This document shows positions 56,201-64,000 of a DNA stretch of 64,000 nucleotides, piece after piece. Origin of the DNA: Amphiura filiformis. Its lineage: Eukaryota; Echinodermata; Ophiuroidea; Amphilepidida; Amphiuridae. The notes beneath the pieces are model-generated. The model saw only the letters and a list, made by a program, of their open reading frames with translations. It was not told where the DNA came from and did no database searches. Position numbers and translations under genes: made by a program. The stretch is taken from positions 95,925,782 to 95,989,781 of the forward strand of contig NC_092628.1 in the NCBI RefSeq assembly GCF_039555335.1, read 5' to 3'. Each line of letters begins with the position of its first letter. The first letter of the stretch is position 1.

Positions 56201-59200
56201 GTTTTTCCGGAATTACATGTTGTTAAATCCTCAGCTTGAGACCAGTCTACTGAATCCCATTAACATTCTTGGTTCACTAAAATATGACATTTATTTGAAA
56301 ACAAAACCTTGACACAGTGGCAGGTTAACTTTATGTGGCATATATGTGAATGCCATGATATTTGGAATATTTACCTGTACAGAAGGTAGTCATCAGCCAC
56401 ATCAAGTCTGTCATGTATGCGGTTTTCATATTCCCCCATTTCATCTGAAATCTGGTTACAAAAATATTCAAATGGTCTTTTCACTCCCTGATATTTGATA
56501 TACATGTACTATACTGGAAAAAGAACCTCAAAGGCATTGGGCTATATGCTAGCTGATTGCCATACACACCCTTTTGAAGATATAACCTTAATCTTCCACA
56601 CACAGGGAGTATGAATCTCGAATAGAGTTACCTGAATGGGGGACTCCATTTGCATTTGCATATTTTTGAAGTTGCATAATAAAAATAAATAGGGACAACA
56701 ATCAAAGATAGAATAGAATAGAATAGATTTATTAGTGGAGGCGCACTCCAAACACAATCTTACATGGCAGTGTAACCAAGCTCAACATGACCGAAAAAAT
56801 GTATGAACCATCGTCCAAAGATATAGGCAGTGAACACCATGCATAGTACTGTAAAATTATAAAAAGGCGAAGGGCACAGAGGGTACCTGCTTCCAGTAAT
56901 AACCTTGTTATAAAACTTTAACCTTGCTTTAAAGATTAGAAAATCTTCTGCTGAGAAATTCTAAATTATATACTAACAGCCTATATATTGAAACCTTATC
57001 TTGGTTTCTAAAAAGAAATATCCATACATAACCAAAGTCATACTTTTTGGTTTATAATATTCAAAACTATGAATATTGAAAGATCATTTATAACATTCAA
57101 AACTATGAATATTAAAAGATTATACCAATCATATCGGTCTTTTGTGAAGTTTTGGTGGCTCTGAAAAGAGCCGTTCATTCTCTTGATTCGAAAACCTTTT
57201 CTGTCTCTTTTTAGAAACTATAGAGTCCTTTCTTGGACTCGAGTATGATATCAAGTCCAGACTAGGACCCGATGCGAATGATGAAACCTGACTAGGTTTG
57301 AAAAAACATCAAGGCCGCAGGCCCAATATAGAAGGGCTCCGTAAGGCATGAAAGCAATTATTTATTATTAAGACTGTGAGTCCTCTCTTGGACTCGAGTT
57401 TGATATCAAGTCCAGACTAGGACTTGATACCGAATGATGAAAACCTGACTAGGTTTTAATCTTGACGATGGTGACTGCGAGTCCTCTACTGGACTCTGAA
57501 ATTGATAACGAGTCCTGACTAGGACCCGCTACAGAATGACGTTTCTTACTGAGAACATCGCTATTTATCTTATATCTGCTGCACTCTCATTGGTCGGTAA
57601 ATCGGGATGCCTGATTGGACGGTAAGATTGGCTAATCGCGGAGCTCGCTAAAATGGCCAATCAGAGACGATGCTGTTTTTCTCGCCGTTTCTCGTTTATC
57701 TGCGTAGAATCGGCTAACCTCTTAGCATCATATGCAATGGTAGGCTTACCATTCATATATAAAACCTTTTTTGCTGTGGTTTTCATTTATTACTACGACA
57801 TTCAGAACTTTGAATATCTTAAATTTAGAACGCCCTTACCAAAAATAGAGAAACCTATACTTAGTGCGTGAACACATCATCACTTTAAAACATGTATAGG
57901 TCTGCATGTTTTTAAACTTAAAAACACTATAAATATTTCTTATTATAAGTAATAACTATTACTTATAAATAAAATATCGATGCCGACCGGCTTGGATAAA
58001 AAGCATACAGTTAGCTAGACAAGCCTGTTTCGATCCTCAAGGGATCTCATCAGTAGCACTGTTAAGGTCTATTTCTGACCTATGCATTAAGTAAAAATTA
58101 TAAATAATTTCTACTCCTCAGAAGACTCACTGGTCAACCGACTATCTTTTGAACTTTTAGTGGCTCTGAAAAGAGCCGTTCATTTCTGGAGAATACTTTC
58201 CGTAATATCTCGTCATGATAAACTTATCACTTTTGAAGGGTAAAAGCTGTCCCTTTCACAAACCTATATAAAAGTAAACTTACTTTTTAGAACTTTCGGT
58301 GGCTCTTGAAAAGAGCCGTTCTTTGTGTGATGGATCAAAAACATAAACTTTGTTTTTGGTAGAAGGAAAACTGTCGTTTTTTAAACGATACTAGGTTTTC
58401 TGGATTTGGTATGAAGTTAGGCCTTTCCCGAGTGCTAGAAATTCTTGATACGAAAATTTGTAATCTTACAAATTCATAATTGACTGTTCTGCTTTCTTAA
58501 TTAAAAAAGTCCGTTGCTGACTTTTTAGTTTATATTTTGACTGTTCGTCTTACAGTCTGATGTTTTATAATATTCTTGCGATTGACCTCAATCACTATTG
58601 AATGCAATTACTTTGCACGAAATATTTCTATAGTAAATATAAGTCAATATTTTTGCGATTTTGAAGATTTTGCCAATTGCGCGAGAGTTAAATTTCACGG
58701 TTTTGATATTGATACAATAGAAACCTAATGCAAAAGGTTATTTTTGTGAGTTTTTATTTTCGCGATTTTATGTCCACTCGCGAAATTCGCGAAAATAAAA
58801 ACCCCGCGAAAATGTCTACTTTTACAGTAAATATTTGTGAGCCTATTAATTGGCAACTACTTTTCTTAAAATCAAAGTAATCAAAATGAATCAAAAACCA
58901 ATTCAAGAGTTATCAACTTACTGCTGACAGCCTGTCATCAATGGTTGTGTACACATTGGCTATATTGTTACTGGTTTCAAGAAGAATATTTTCTACGTCA
59001 GTAATGGGGTCTTTGGCAACATCATTGATGGTCTGTGCTATTTGATCTAATGCAGCAACACCCTGGAAAGAAAATAAGGGGGTTAATACCATTTATTATA
59101 AATTTTTTAATTTTAGCTCTATTATTTATGTTCACAGGACACAAATTCTTTGAATTATGAATATCATGATTTTATGAAAATAAGGCAAAAAAAAGTTGTT

Positions 59201-62200
59201 ATTTATCCTCCAATTTCAGTGTCAAATTTTGAAATTTAGTAAAAGGTTTCTTTTTGTTGTCTTTACTGTACAAAAGAATACCTACTCTAATTTTATACAT
59301 CTCATAAAAAGTGTTTTTCGTTTCATAGTAATTGTAGTTTAAATTACTAGAGATTTCAAAAAAGTAATTTCACACTTCTTGCTTCAAAACATGAATGAAG
59401 TGATGTAATTATGATATATCCATATTCACATCTAATTAGGTTTCATTGCAAAGTTCCATGCAGTTTGGACTATGAAATTTACAAACACAAATTTTGAAAA
59501 CCATAAAAAAAAGTTTTTTTATGCCTATCTACTCCTACCCCAGACTATTTGTGGAGGACAAACAAACATCAGGCTATTCCAGTTGAAATCCATATGCCCC
59601 CTATGGAAGACATGACCTTAATTTCCCCCACATGGAGTGAAAATTTCAAATGGAGTCATCCATTCAGGAAATCTCATTTGAAATTCACATCCCCCTGTGT
59701 TGAGGATTAAGATCATGTCTTCCATAGGGGGTGTATGGGTTTCAACTGGAATAGTCCATTTTATTTTCTTGTCCGCAACAATTTTGTTCTATCTCAAGGA
59801 TTCACATTTGACTGACAAAATAAGACTTTATTTTCATATCTTATGCAATAACAGACAGATATTATCAGGAAATCATATTTTTAGAAAGGAAATAACACAA
59901 CGAAACATGCAACTTTAATTAACTCCAGAATTTGGGGAAATATCTATCTACATTTGAAGAGAATCCCAAAAATATGATAAATAAACTCATTTTGTACCTG
60001 GTTGTAGATATTAGTAATATTTGCTTCAGCTTTCTCAGCTCCATGGATTTGATCATCAAATTCTGGAAGCTACAAGAATCAAATTGGAAAACAAAGCAAA
60101 AAGGTGATTTTGTACGGTATAATCACAACTAAGAGAATCAATCAAATGAACTTTTATTTTCAAATCACAACAACAAAACACTAAAACATGTGATAAGGAA
60201 AATATTAAGGCCTTATTGCTTCAATTTTATCATGTATCTGGAGGTACCAATCTATACTGGGAATTTCAATTGAATGAACACAGCTGCACAATCCGACGAA
60301 CATCCTGTGGGATGGACGCTTGTGTGTGTGTGAGGCGGAAGTAAATCAGACCATGCCAACTCACTTGTGATTGGTTAGTATTGTATCCAAGGTCGTGCAT
60401 TCGCGTTGTAGTTTGAAATAAGCGATATATGATCGCGGTTGGATTGAATAGAGCTGTTGAAAGCTGAGTCATTCAATTGAAATTCCCAGTAGAAGTGAAT
60501 ACTTTGTGACACAATCTAATCCAAGCAAAACAAAGTCAGCAACAATGACAATGAAATATAGGCAAAAATAAGGAGCAAAAAACATACATGACACACACTA
60601 AGTTGATAACTTTGCAACCAAGTATGCCTGGTACTTACAGATTTCAACATCAGCAATAGGTACTGAGTAAGTTAGAAATAACAATAACAAAAATTGTTAA
60701 AATGTCTGACTTTGGTCTGAGTGGATCATCTCATCTCACATATCATATAATATTTTACTTATTTACTTCATTGATAACTTACTTGTAACTTCTTCTTAGT
60801 TACTGTGCAACATTCCTTGTGGAACAAGATGCATAGGATTGTGGTATGCATGGTGAGGACATATTTAGTCCTTACTGTTCTAATTCTGGGCTCTGATGAA
60901 ATCACCTACGGTGATTTTGAAGTGTTCAGGATCTGGGTATATGTACTGGTTTGGGGACAAAAGAGTACTTATGACTTATGCTTACCTGTGTATAGTCAGA
61001 AGAGTACTTATGCTTACCTGTGTATAGTCAATATTACTTGTCAGTCCATTATTAGATGGCACACAGCCAGTACATGTAGTATTGATACTATCTAATATAT
61101 CTGTAACATTCTCAAGCTGACTGTTCAAATTCCCTCCATTATTTATCAAGAAGATGCGAGAAATGTTCATGTTGTGAAGAGTAGAGCTGGTATCACTCAA
61201 ATCTGAAATAATAATTATTGAAAATTATGCACAGTCAAACATGCTCAGCTCAAAAATTCTTGTTGATAACTTCTTGACAGAGTCACAAGTCATATATTCC
61301 TAGATAAGAAAAATATGAATGTGTCTATATGCATTGCGCAAGAATTTGACAAGGAATTAAAAAAAACGATCAATGCACTTGTCGGCTGCTACATGCATCT
61401 CATTTCACATAATCGCTAGGAATAAATACCAGACTCATCCGAAGTGGGGGTCACTTCAAATCATCCCAAGTCACATGGTTCAGGAATACAGATAACATTT
61501 CTTATCCAATTTGACTTGGGGATGATTTGAAGTGACCTACACTTGATATGAATCTGGTATTTATTCCTATGGGAAATGTAGCAGCCGATAAGTGCATCAT
61601 TTTGATGTGGATGTACACATATTATGCTCAGGTCTTCTTCCAATAAACTATGTTTTTCATATTTTGACACATATTTCAACTAGATGGACCGCGGTTCTCG
61701 GATGTCGCGGTTTTCGACACAAAGCGTCGACCGTGATGCCTCCACCAAAGGGAGCAATGTGGCACTCAAAAGTTCATACAAAGCTTCAAGCCTAACAGAG
61801 CAGACTGAATTTGACCTCAGATGACACCTTCAACCTTCCAATGACACCTGGGTGATCCCGGATGACCTTCAAAAATTTTGGCTGTAAATGGTGACAATAC
61901 CCACCAAGTTTCATGCCCATAGGACAAATATTAAGAATTTGACAGTTTTTACTAATTTGACCTCAGATGACCCCAAAATGGCCTCCCAAAAATTTGGCTC
62001 TAAATGTTGACCTTACCCACCAAGTTTCATGCCCATATGATAGTTTTTACTAATTTGACCTCAGATGACCCCTGGTGACCCCAAAATGACCTTCCAAAAA
62101 TTTGGCCCTAAATGTTGACTGTACCCACTAAGTTTCATGCCTATCCAACAGTTTTTACTAATTTGACCTCAGATGACCCCTAGTGACCCCAAAATGACCC

Positions 62201-63764
62201 TCCAAAATTTTGGCTCTATATGTTGATTATGTTTACCAAGTTTCCTGCCCATGTGACTGTTTGTACTAATTTGACCTCAGATGACCCCTGAATGACCTTG
62301 GATGACCCCGAAATTACCTTCCAAATATTTGACTCTAAATATTGACTGTACCCACCAAATTTCATGCCCATACGACTTTTTACTAATTTGACCTCAGATG
62401 ACCCCTGGATGACCCCAAAATGACCTTCCAAAAATTTGTATCTAAATGGTGACTGCACCCACCAAGTTTCATGCCCATACAACAGTTTTTGCTAATTTGA
62501 CCTCAGATGACCCCTGGATGACCTCAGGTGACCTTGACCCCCTAACCAATACAAACATGTTCTGCCTGGGGTCAAGATGCACCCACCCACCAAGTTTGAG
62601 TAATGTGCGACCCCTAGTCTCTGAGAAAAGAGGTAAATAAGGAAATGACCTCAAATGACCTTTTACCTAAGTATATGACCTTGAACCTCACCCAAAAAAA
62701 AGTAGCCAGAGTTTCTGACCATGACCCACCTATCCTGAAAATCTGAAGTCAATCCGTCCATCCATGCCAGAGATATAGCCTCCGGACGAAAGGACGGCAG
62801 GAAGGACGGAAGCACGGACATTGCAAAAACAGTATGCCTCGCGGTGGAGGCATAAAAACTAAATAATTTCTACAACAAGTTTCATGCATAATGCTACTAT
62901 GAAATTTAAAAGAACAGAAGAAAAAAAAGAGAACCTCCTTACAAATAATCAAATAGCCAAATGGTACAGAAAACATCAATATTTGAGTCCATTCTTTTAG
63001 TCAAGCAGAATTTTGGCTCATATTATGGGCAAGTTTAGTAGTATCCGAGTTCATTCAGTCTGCACAGAGTATGTCTTGTTGCTAATAACTGTCCCAAAAT
63101 AAAACTGGCTCTTACGCTGAACAATATATGAGATATAGGTAGGGGCGTAGCCAGCTGTTTTGGTCGGGGGCAAAATAAAATTTGGGGGGGCACAGACAAA
63201 AAAATTACAGTTGCCTCATACAATATATAGAGACTGCGTGTCTTCAAGCTTTAAAAAAAGGCCTTATTGGGATGATGTGCACGCGTACCTTGCCCCTTTT
63301 CTTTTCCTTTGCCCTCCTGATTTTCTCTTTCATTTTTAAGGGGCACTTTTTTCTTTAATTTTTTGTCAGGGGGGACTCTGCCCCCCCCATGTACTGGATA
63401 TAGGCAATATATATATGGTCAAACAGAGAGAAAACATTTTTAAAGTAGGGTGTCAATTTAAATGTACCATTAGAGCACATGCTGGTGGCCTTTTGGGTGG
63501 TCTTAACTCAAAAAGTTTGAAAATGGCAGTTATTGGCTTTTGAATCGGAAATCTTCAACTGTCAAAAAACCAAGATACAACAACAACAACAAACGTCATG
63601 CCATCATTACTCACTGATGATGTAGGCGGTTTGAAATTCTTGACATATATATCAACTTGTCAACTTACTATTAATTAACTTTTCAAGCTCATTAAACAAT
63701 GACTGGACTTTGACCTCCTCCAATAAATAAGTCTGAATTGGTTCTGCAATTAGTGTGCCTGCAT
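47225..63764 (-). CDS. PROM1-like: Prominin family five-pass membrane glycoprotein, partial gene (15 exons)
   Basis: Fifteen exons on the - strand, each with AG and GT borders and all mutually in phase, give about 670 residues. In order they encode part of ectodomain loop 1, TM3, a short cytoplasmic loop, TM4, loop 2, TM5 and a cytoplasmic tail. Matches to vertebrate prominin, recalled from knowledge, include GNFLML before TM4, the CEQNSSIYSALQLEN block (vertebrate GTYGTLHLQN region), FGRCYP and FAVKLAKYLRRMD after TM5. About ten N-x-S/T sites lie in the loops. Prominins bind cholesterol and mark plasma-membrane protrusions. Exons for the N-terminus, TM1 and TM2 lie right of 64000. The terminal 3' exon is unsettled. 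Confidence 0.9.
48126..48432 (-). CDS. Prominin exon: TM5 and start of cytoplasmic tail
   Basis: 307 nt. It starts NTLWFSLGW, runs through TM5 and the conserved FAVKLAKYLRRMD, then a hydrophilic tail rich in Asp, Tyr, Asn and Gly. Ends with one base of the next codon before GTAAGA. Confidence 0.9.
49057..49146 (-). CDS. Prominin exon: end of loop 2
   Basis: 90 nt, 30 codons, with LIYDFGRCYPIRTIYDA and a second Cys, the conserved cysteine-bearing segment just before TM5. Confidence 0.9.
49440..49535 (+). mobile_element. Truncated SINE with AAT-rich tail
   Basis: ATGTGGCGCAGGGCCCC and GGGCATACCCTGGGTAAAG followed by an (AATAAT)n tail, the 3' end of a SINE in a prominin intron. Confidence 0.55.
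49863..50072 (-). CDS. Prominin exon: loop 2
   Basis: 210 nt, 70 codons, with two N-glycosylation sites (NETG, NDTK) and a helical pattern ending GYMQQFVDVAIDQ. Confidence 0.9.
50970..51290 (+). mobile_element. tRNA-derived SINE
   Basis: A-box-like TATAGTGGCAAGCGG and B box GGGTTCGAGCCC at tRNA spacing, then the common SINE body text GTTGTGCCCTTGAGTAAGGC and ACTTTATCTCAAATAC. A second GGTTCGACTCC lies near 51240. Confidence 0.8.
51440..51526 (-). CDS. Prominin exon: loop 2 helix
   Basis: 87 nt, 29 codons, ALVADDLRQVASDLRQIQ with a coiled-coil-like heptad pattern. Confidence 0.85.
51765..52055. repeat. Dispersed GGTCTTTGGGTGACA repeat, copy 2
   Basis: Same word order as 21780-22260, including AAATCAGTGATAAATGAATG and CTTTGGGTGACAAATTAAAT. 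Confidence 0.5.
52204..52275 (-). CDS. Prominin exon: loop 2
   Basis: 72 nt, 24 codons, LQENVTTDDLNAYSRELQ, one N-glycosylation site (NVT). Confidence 0.8.
53097..53261 (-). CDS. Prominin exon: loop 2
   Basis: 165 nt, 55 codons, starting IISEVKNQTAKLIDEI, with one NQT site and ending DYVVMETL. Confidence 0.9.
53594..53767 (-). CDS. Prominin exon: start of loop 2
   Basis: 174 nt, 58 codons. Contains LEDCEQNSSIYSALQLEN, the best conserved loop 2 motif of the family, with NSS glycosylation sites. Confidence 0.92.
54318..54441 (-). CDS. Prominin exon: TM4
   Basis: 124 nt, entered with the third base of a Leu codon. Hydrophobic TM4 from GVVLTFLLTPLLMLC, then TCKPLKSLQLLNE. Confidence 0.92.
55080..55215 (+). 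mobile_element. SINE 3' end with (TTGAA)n tail
   Basis: GCCTCCTGTGGCCTGG then GTGAATAAACTACTTTGAAT and tandem TTGAA units, a SINE tail pattern. No head is visible. Confidence 0.5.
55424..55573 (-). CDS. Prominin exon: TM3 and cytoplasmic loop
   Basis: 150 nt. TM3 begins at MLGLILLCFLIFG, then the short basic/acidic loop SKDIDPRERSS and CGNFLML leading to TM4. Confidence 0.92.
55689..56181. mobile_element. TTAA-flanked MITE, 493 bp
   Basis: TTAA lies at 55685-55688 and 56182-56185. The left end AGGAGTATTTTGTGACC and the right end GGATCATAAAATGC are imperfect inverted repeats with GAGGATGC and GGATGAGG blocks. Left-end fragments of the family recur at about 53970 and 17731. It lies in a prominin intron. 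Confidence 0.7.
56375..56451 (-). CDS. Prominin exon: end of loop 1
   Basis: 77 nt, ISDEMGEYENRIHDRLD to LLY and a split Arg codon (AG|A) joined to the TM3 exon. Confidence 0.88.
56555..56660. mobile_element. Fragment of the GGCTATTCCAG MITE family
   Basis: GATATAACCTTAATCTTCC then ACACAGGGAGTATGAAT matches the inside of the element at 59572-59757. Confidence 0.45.
57157..57172 (-). terminator. Histone mRNA-type 3' stem-loop
   Basis: Perfect 6-bp stem, 4-base loop (GGCTCT-TTTC-AGAGCC), with AAC before and ACCA after, and a candidate histone downstream element within 20 bases. Confidence 0.8.
57223..57525. repeat. Array of repeated short hairpins, three units
   Basis: Type 1 stems GAGTCC..GGACTC lie at 57223-57240, 57378-57395 and 57479-57496. 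Type 2 GTCC..GGAC stems around a GACTA-containing loop lie at 57255-57268, 57410-57423 and 57511-57525. Type 3 AAACCT-GACT-AGGTTT stems lie at 57284-57299 and 57440-57457. Compensating changes between units keep the stems paired (TTTCTT, TCTCTT and TCTACT loops; GTCCAGACTAGGAC versus GTCCTGACTAGGAC). Confidence 0.75.
57569..57764. promoter_or_regulatory. Divergent promoter-like region with four CCAAT boxes
   Basis: CCAAT boxes on the - strand are at 57589-57593, 57614-57618 and 57627-57631, and one on the + strand at 57657-57661. They lie between TATAAG on the - strand (57574-57569) and TATATAAAA on the + strand (57756-57764). The layout resembles divergent H2A-H2B promoters. Confidence 0.55.
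58007..58062 (-). ncRNA. Hammerhead ribozyme (type I)
   Basis: On the - strand ACAGTGCTA pairs with TAGCTAACTGT (stem I with a TA bulge). The core CTGATGA is followed by stem II GATCC-CTTGA-GGATC, then GAAA, a 3-bp stem III (ACA-GGCT-TGT) and the GTC cleavage triplet, cut between 58018 and 58017. Every invariant core base is present. The very short stem III is the form known from Penelope-like elements. Confidence 0.75.
58162..58177 (-). terminator. Histone mRNA-type 3' stem-loop, second copy
   Basis: Perfect GGCTCTTTTCAGAGCC on the - strand, preceded by GAAC, followed by ACTA and TTCAAAAGA. Confidence 0.75.
58301..58317 (-). terminator. Histone mRNA-type 3' stem-loop, third copy
   Basis: GGCTCTTTTCAAGAGCC on the - strand, one base longer than consensus (7-bp stem, 3-base loop), preceded by GAAC and followed by ACCGAAAG. 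The DNA upstream on the - strand again holds short hairpins (AAAAAGTC..GACTTTTT near 58505-58530; AATTTGTAA..TTACAAATT near 58455-58475). Confidence 0.65.
58922..59062 (-). CDS. Prominin exon: loop 1 helix
   Basis: 141 nt, 47 codons, GVAALDQIAQTINDVAK to TTIDDRLSA, amphipathic. Confidence 0.88.
59572..59757. mobile_element. MITE with GGCTATTCCAGTTGAAA ends
   Basis: Left AGGCTATTCCAGTTGAAATC and right TTTCAACTGGAATAGTCC are inverted, continuing through CCCCCTATGGAAGACATGA and its complement. 186 bp, in a prominin intron. Confidence 0.75.
59998..60069 (-). CDS. Prominin exon: loop 1
   Basis: 72 nt, 24 codons, LPEFDDQIHGAEKAEANIT with one NIT site. The short size makes it less certain, but phase and splice sites fit. 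Confidence 0.8.
60257..60489. mobile_element. TA-flanked MITE, 233 bp
   Basis: Ends CTGGGAATTTCAATTGAATG and CATTCAATTGAAATTCCCAG are perfect inverted repeats flanked by TA (60255-60256, 60490-60491), as in Tc1/mariner derivatives. The perfect ends suggest a young insertion. Confidence 0.85.
61018..61202 (-). CDS. Prominin exon: loop 1 with two cysteines
   Basis: 185 nt, LSDTSSTLHNMNIS to NIDYTQ, with NIS, NVT and NTT sites and a CTGC pair. A 32-bp tandem duplication repeats the exon end and donor site, giving a second GTAAGC at 60980-60985. Confidence 0.85.
61373..61597. mobile_element. Fold-back MITE with ATGCACTTGTCGGCTGC ends
   Basis: The left arm (ATGCACTTGTCGGCTGCTAC, then AGGAATAAATACCAGA and GTCACTTCAAATCATCCC) is mirrored by the right arm ending CAGCCGATAAGTGCAT. 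225 bp. Confidence 0.7.
61680..62857. repeat. GATGACCCC minisatellite element, copy 2
   Basis: Same start (GATGGACCGCGGTTCTCGG), GATGCCTCCACC, about nine degenerate ~100-bp units and the same end GCCTCGCGGTGGAGGCATA as 10292-11139, with more units in this copy. Confidence 0.75.
63130..63400. other. Degraded GGGGCGTAGCCAG-type MITE and low-complexity DNA
   Basis: A GGGGCGTAGCCAGCTG end followed by GGGGGGGCAC and, at the far side, GGGGGGACTCTGCCCCCCCC. No clear matching end or target duplication. Confidence 0.35.
63669..63764 (-). CDS. Prominin exon: loop 1, first exon in the window
   Basis: 96 nt, AGTLIAEPIQTYLLEEVK to NELEKLIN, amphipathic. It enters in phase 1, so an upstream exon ending in one spare base is required; none is clear before 64000. 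Confidence 0.8.
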
Positions 63765-64000
63765 CTGTGTAGAAAACAAAAGAAATAATTAGTATATGCA
63801 GAAAGCCTCACCTCTAGATAGTTGCAGTCTTTCAAAGGTACTCACATTATTGATGTCATATTTTTTTAGCCTATTTCTCTGGTCTGTTAAATAGTTAAAT
63901 GAAACATGCAGAACACAGATATTGAGTATTTCACAACTTTTTTTCATTGGTAGATAAATTGTCATCAAACATTTGATTTCATCTCAAGTTAATATCATAA

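Larger units (their letters stand above)
57150..57600 (-). ncRNA. Histone-like non-coding unit: hairpin array ending in histone 3' stem-loop
   Basis: Read on the - strand, a TATA box (57574-57569) sits below three CCAAT boxes. About 400 bases of DNA with eight small perfect hairpins follow. The unit ends at GGCTCTTTTCAGAGCC (57172-57157) preceded by AAC and followed by ACCA and a purine-rich CACAAAAGA. This matches the sea-urchin replication-dependent histone 3' end. The longest frame inside is about 30 codons, so no histone is encoded. Transcription is inferred. Confidence 0.45.

Noticed and set aside
57653-57871. Open frame starting ATGGCCAATCAGAG downstream of CCAAT boxes.
   Set aside because: The frame overlaps the promoter-like block itself and matches no family.
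63780-63880. Possible short upstream prominin exon ending before GTGAGG or GTGAGT.
   Set aside because: No good acceptor with an open frame in the needed phase.

Overview
The window is eukaryotic, intron-rich animal DNA. The best fit is a marine deuterostome invertebrate, most likely an echinoderm and less likely a hemichordate. The reasons are spliced lipid-binding-protein genes with the conserved four-exon layout, a prominin gene, sea-urchin-type histone 3' stem-loops, tRNA-derived SINEs, a Penelope-like element and many short terminal-inverted-repeat elements (MITEs). Species cannot be fixed from sequence alone.

Region 1-41 kb is a cluster of intracellular fatty-acid-binding protein (FABP/iLBP) genes, all on the + strand. 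There are two paralogue types in the order A1 (2384-4215), B1 (6365-14089), B2 (21308-29044), A2 (36601-40661). Each has four exons with the family's splice phases. An inverted, truncated fragment of an A gene (part of intron 2 plus most of exon 3) lies between B1 and B2 on the - strand (15639-16110). The proximal promoters are conserved within each pair. Introns and intergenic DNA are heavily reworked by mobile elements. Because paralogous introns can be compared inside the window, several insertions can be ordered relative to the gene duplications from their empty sites.

Region 41-47 kb has no recognised gene; it holds a Tc1/mariner-like MITE and two arrays of degenerate tandem repeats.

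Region 47-64 kb is most of a prominin (CD133 family) gene on the - strand. Fifteen phase-compatible exons cover the end of ectodomain loop 1, TM3, TM4, loop 2, TM5 and a cytoplasmic tail with a PPPPY motif. The 5' exons lie beyond the right edge, and the last exon is not certain.

The most unusual content is non-coding. (1) Inside a prominin intron, a short unit on the - strand has a TATA box, CCAAT boxes, an array of repeated small hairpins and a canonical replication-dependent-histone 3' stem-loop, but no histone coding sequence. Two more histone stem-loops follow within 1.2 kb, and four more sit in an inverted-repeat element at 765-1318. (2) There are two well-formed hammerhead ribozyme motifs, one at the end of a Penelope-like element and one at 58007-58062, plus a degraded third. 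(3) A 1.5 kb inverted-repeat element carries a 16-base motif eight times. No retrovirus-, LTR- or Polinton-type element was recognised.
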